DNA from: JAVBSN01 sp031547045
GTDB lineage: Bacteria; Bacillota; Clostridia; Lachnospirales; Lachnospiraceae
Direction of reading: 5' to 3'
NCBI GenBank assembly: GCA_031547045.1
Contig: JAVBSN010000006.1
Span: 1-7,091, forward strand
Length of the DNA stretch: 7,091 bases
The translations under genes were made by a program, and so were the position numbers. Shown one piece after another: positions 6,954-7,091 of this stretch; within the stretch, counting starts at the first letter, position 1; every line of letters starts with the position of its first letter. The notes beneath the pieces are model-generated. The model saw only the letters and a list, made by a program, of their open reading frames with translations, was not told the DNA's origin and ran no database searches.

Positions 6954-6990
6954 GGACGCGCACGTAATATAATTGACATGGGGTGATACA

Positions 6991-7091
6991 ATGGAAATTC
7001 AATTATGGAGGGAGATACTAGCTCCCTATCAGTTAGCTGTAGATGAATTAACCGTAAAATTTAAACATATTATTGATGAACATAGAAATCA
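6991..7091 (+). CDS. Small alarmone synthetase, RelQ/YjbM type (N-terminus only)
   Basis: The 33 visible codons begin MEIQLWREILAPYQLAVDEL. The W-x-x-x-L-x-PY-x-x-AV-x-EL pattern matches the start of the small GTP pyrophosphokinase family (RelQ/YjbM). These enzymes make (p)ppGpp from ATP and GDP or GTP in the cytosol, with no hydrolase domain. The RelA/SpoT synthetase domain itself lies beyond the window, so no catalytic residue can be checked. The ATG is chosen because GGGGTGA (6980-6986) sits 4 nt upstream; an in-frame TTG at 6973 has no binding site before it, and a TAA at 6970-6972 closes the frame. It is 105 bp from the M23 gene with its own candidate promoters, so it is probably transcribed separately. 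Confidence 0.75.
   Translation, partial: MEIQLWREILAPYQLAVDELTVKFKHIIDEHRN

Noticed and set aside
6952..6972. A six-codon mini-ORF (MDAHVI) in the alarmone synthetase leader, possibly a leader peptide
   Set aside because: The nearest binding-site-like sequence (GAGGTG at 6932-6937) is 14 nt away, the codons show no attenuation pattern, and no terminator or antiterminator hairpins follow.
6973..6978. Exact TTGACA as a -35 box
   Set aside because: The position 17 nt downstream is inside the coding start of the alarmone synthetase and has no -10-like sequence.
1..7091. A mobile element, CRISPR array, toxin-antitoxin or defence system
   Set aside because: No transposase, integrase, direct-repeat array, tRNA-like sequence or known defence domain is visible, and composition is even across the window.

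Overview
The window is very AT-rich. It has short gene gaps and strong GGAGG-type ribosome binding sites, and every gene lies on the + strand. The protein families fit a low-GC Gram-positive anaerobe of the Clostridia, probably Lachnospiraceae-like. That placement is inferred from protein style and composition, not from a search.

Layout. (1) 2-1111: the 3' part of a D-Ala-D-Ala carboxypeptidase (DacA/DacF type), missing its N-terminus. (2) 1114-2034: a membrane-anchored metallophosphoesterase of the YkuE/YaeI type. (3) 2065-3933: a membrane-bound L,D-transpeptidase with a long, very acidic N-terminal tail and a short internal repeat. (4) 3948-4766: a trimeric-type purine nucleoside phosphorylase. 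(5) 4781-6067: an amidohydrolase of the MTA/SAH deaminase type. (6) 6115-6150: an intrinsic terminator whose 3' arm contains the ribosome binding site of the next gene. (7) 6151-6885: a membrane-anchored M23 (LytM) endopeptidase. (8) 6886-6990: an intergenic region with -10-like elements. (9) 6991 to the window end: the first 33 codons of a RelQ/YjbM-type small alarmone synthetase.

Genes 1-5 have gaps of 2, 30, 14 and 14 bp with no terminator between them, so they look like one transcription unit ending at the hairpin at 6115-6150. The unit mixes two jobs. One is peptidoglycan work: the carboxypeptidase trims pentapeptide to tetrapeptide, which is the donor an L,D-transpeptidase uses. The other is purine salvage: the deaminase would make 6-oxopurine nucleosides, which the phosphorylase would cleave. 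The M23 endopeptidase and the alarmone synthetase follow as separately promoted genes.

I see no phage, insertion sequence, CRISPR array, tRNA or rRNA, and no defence system. This looks like an ordinary chromosomal housekeeping region. The points most worth a second look are the overlapping promoter, terminator and ribosome binding site before the M23 gene, the acidic cytosolic tail on the L,D-transpeptidase, and the deaminase/phosphorylase pair.
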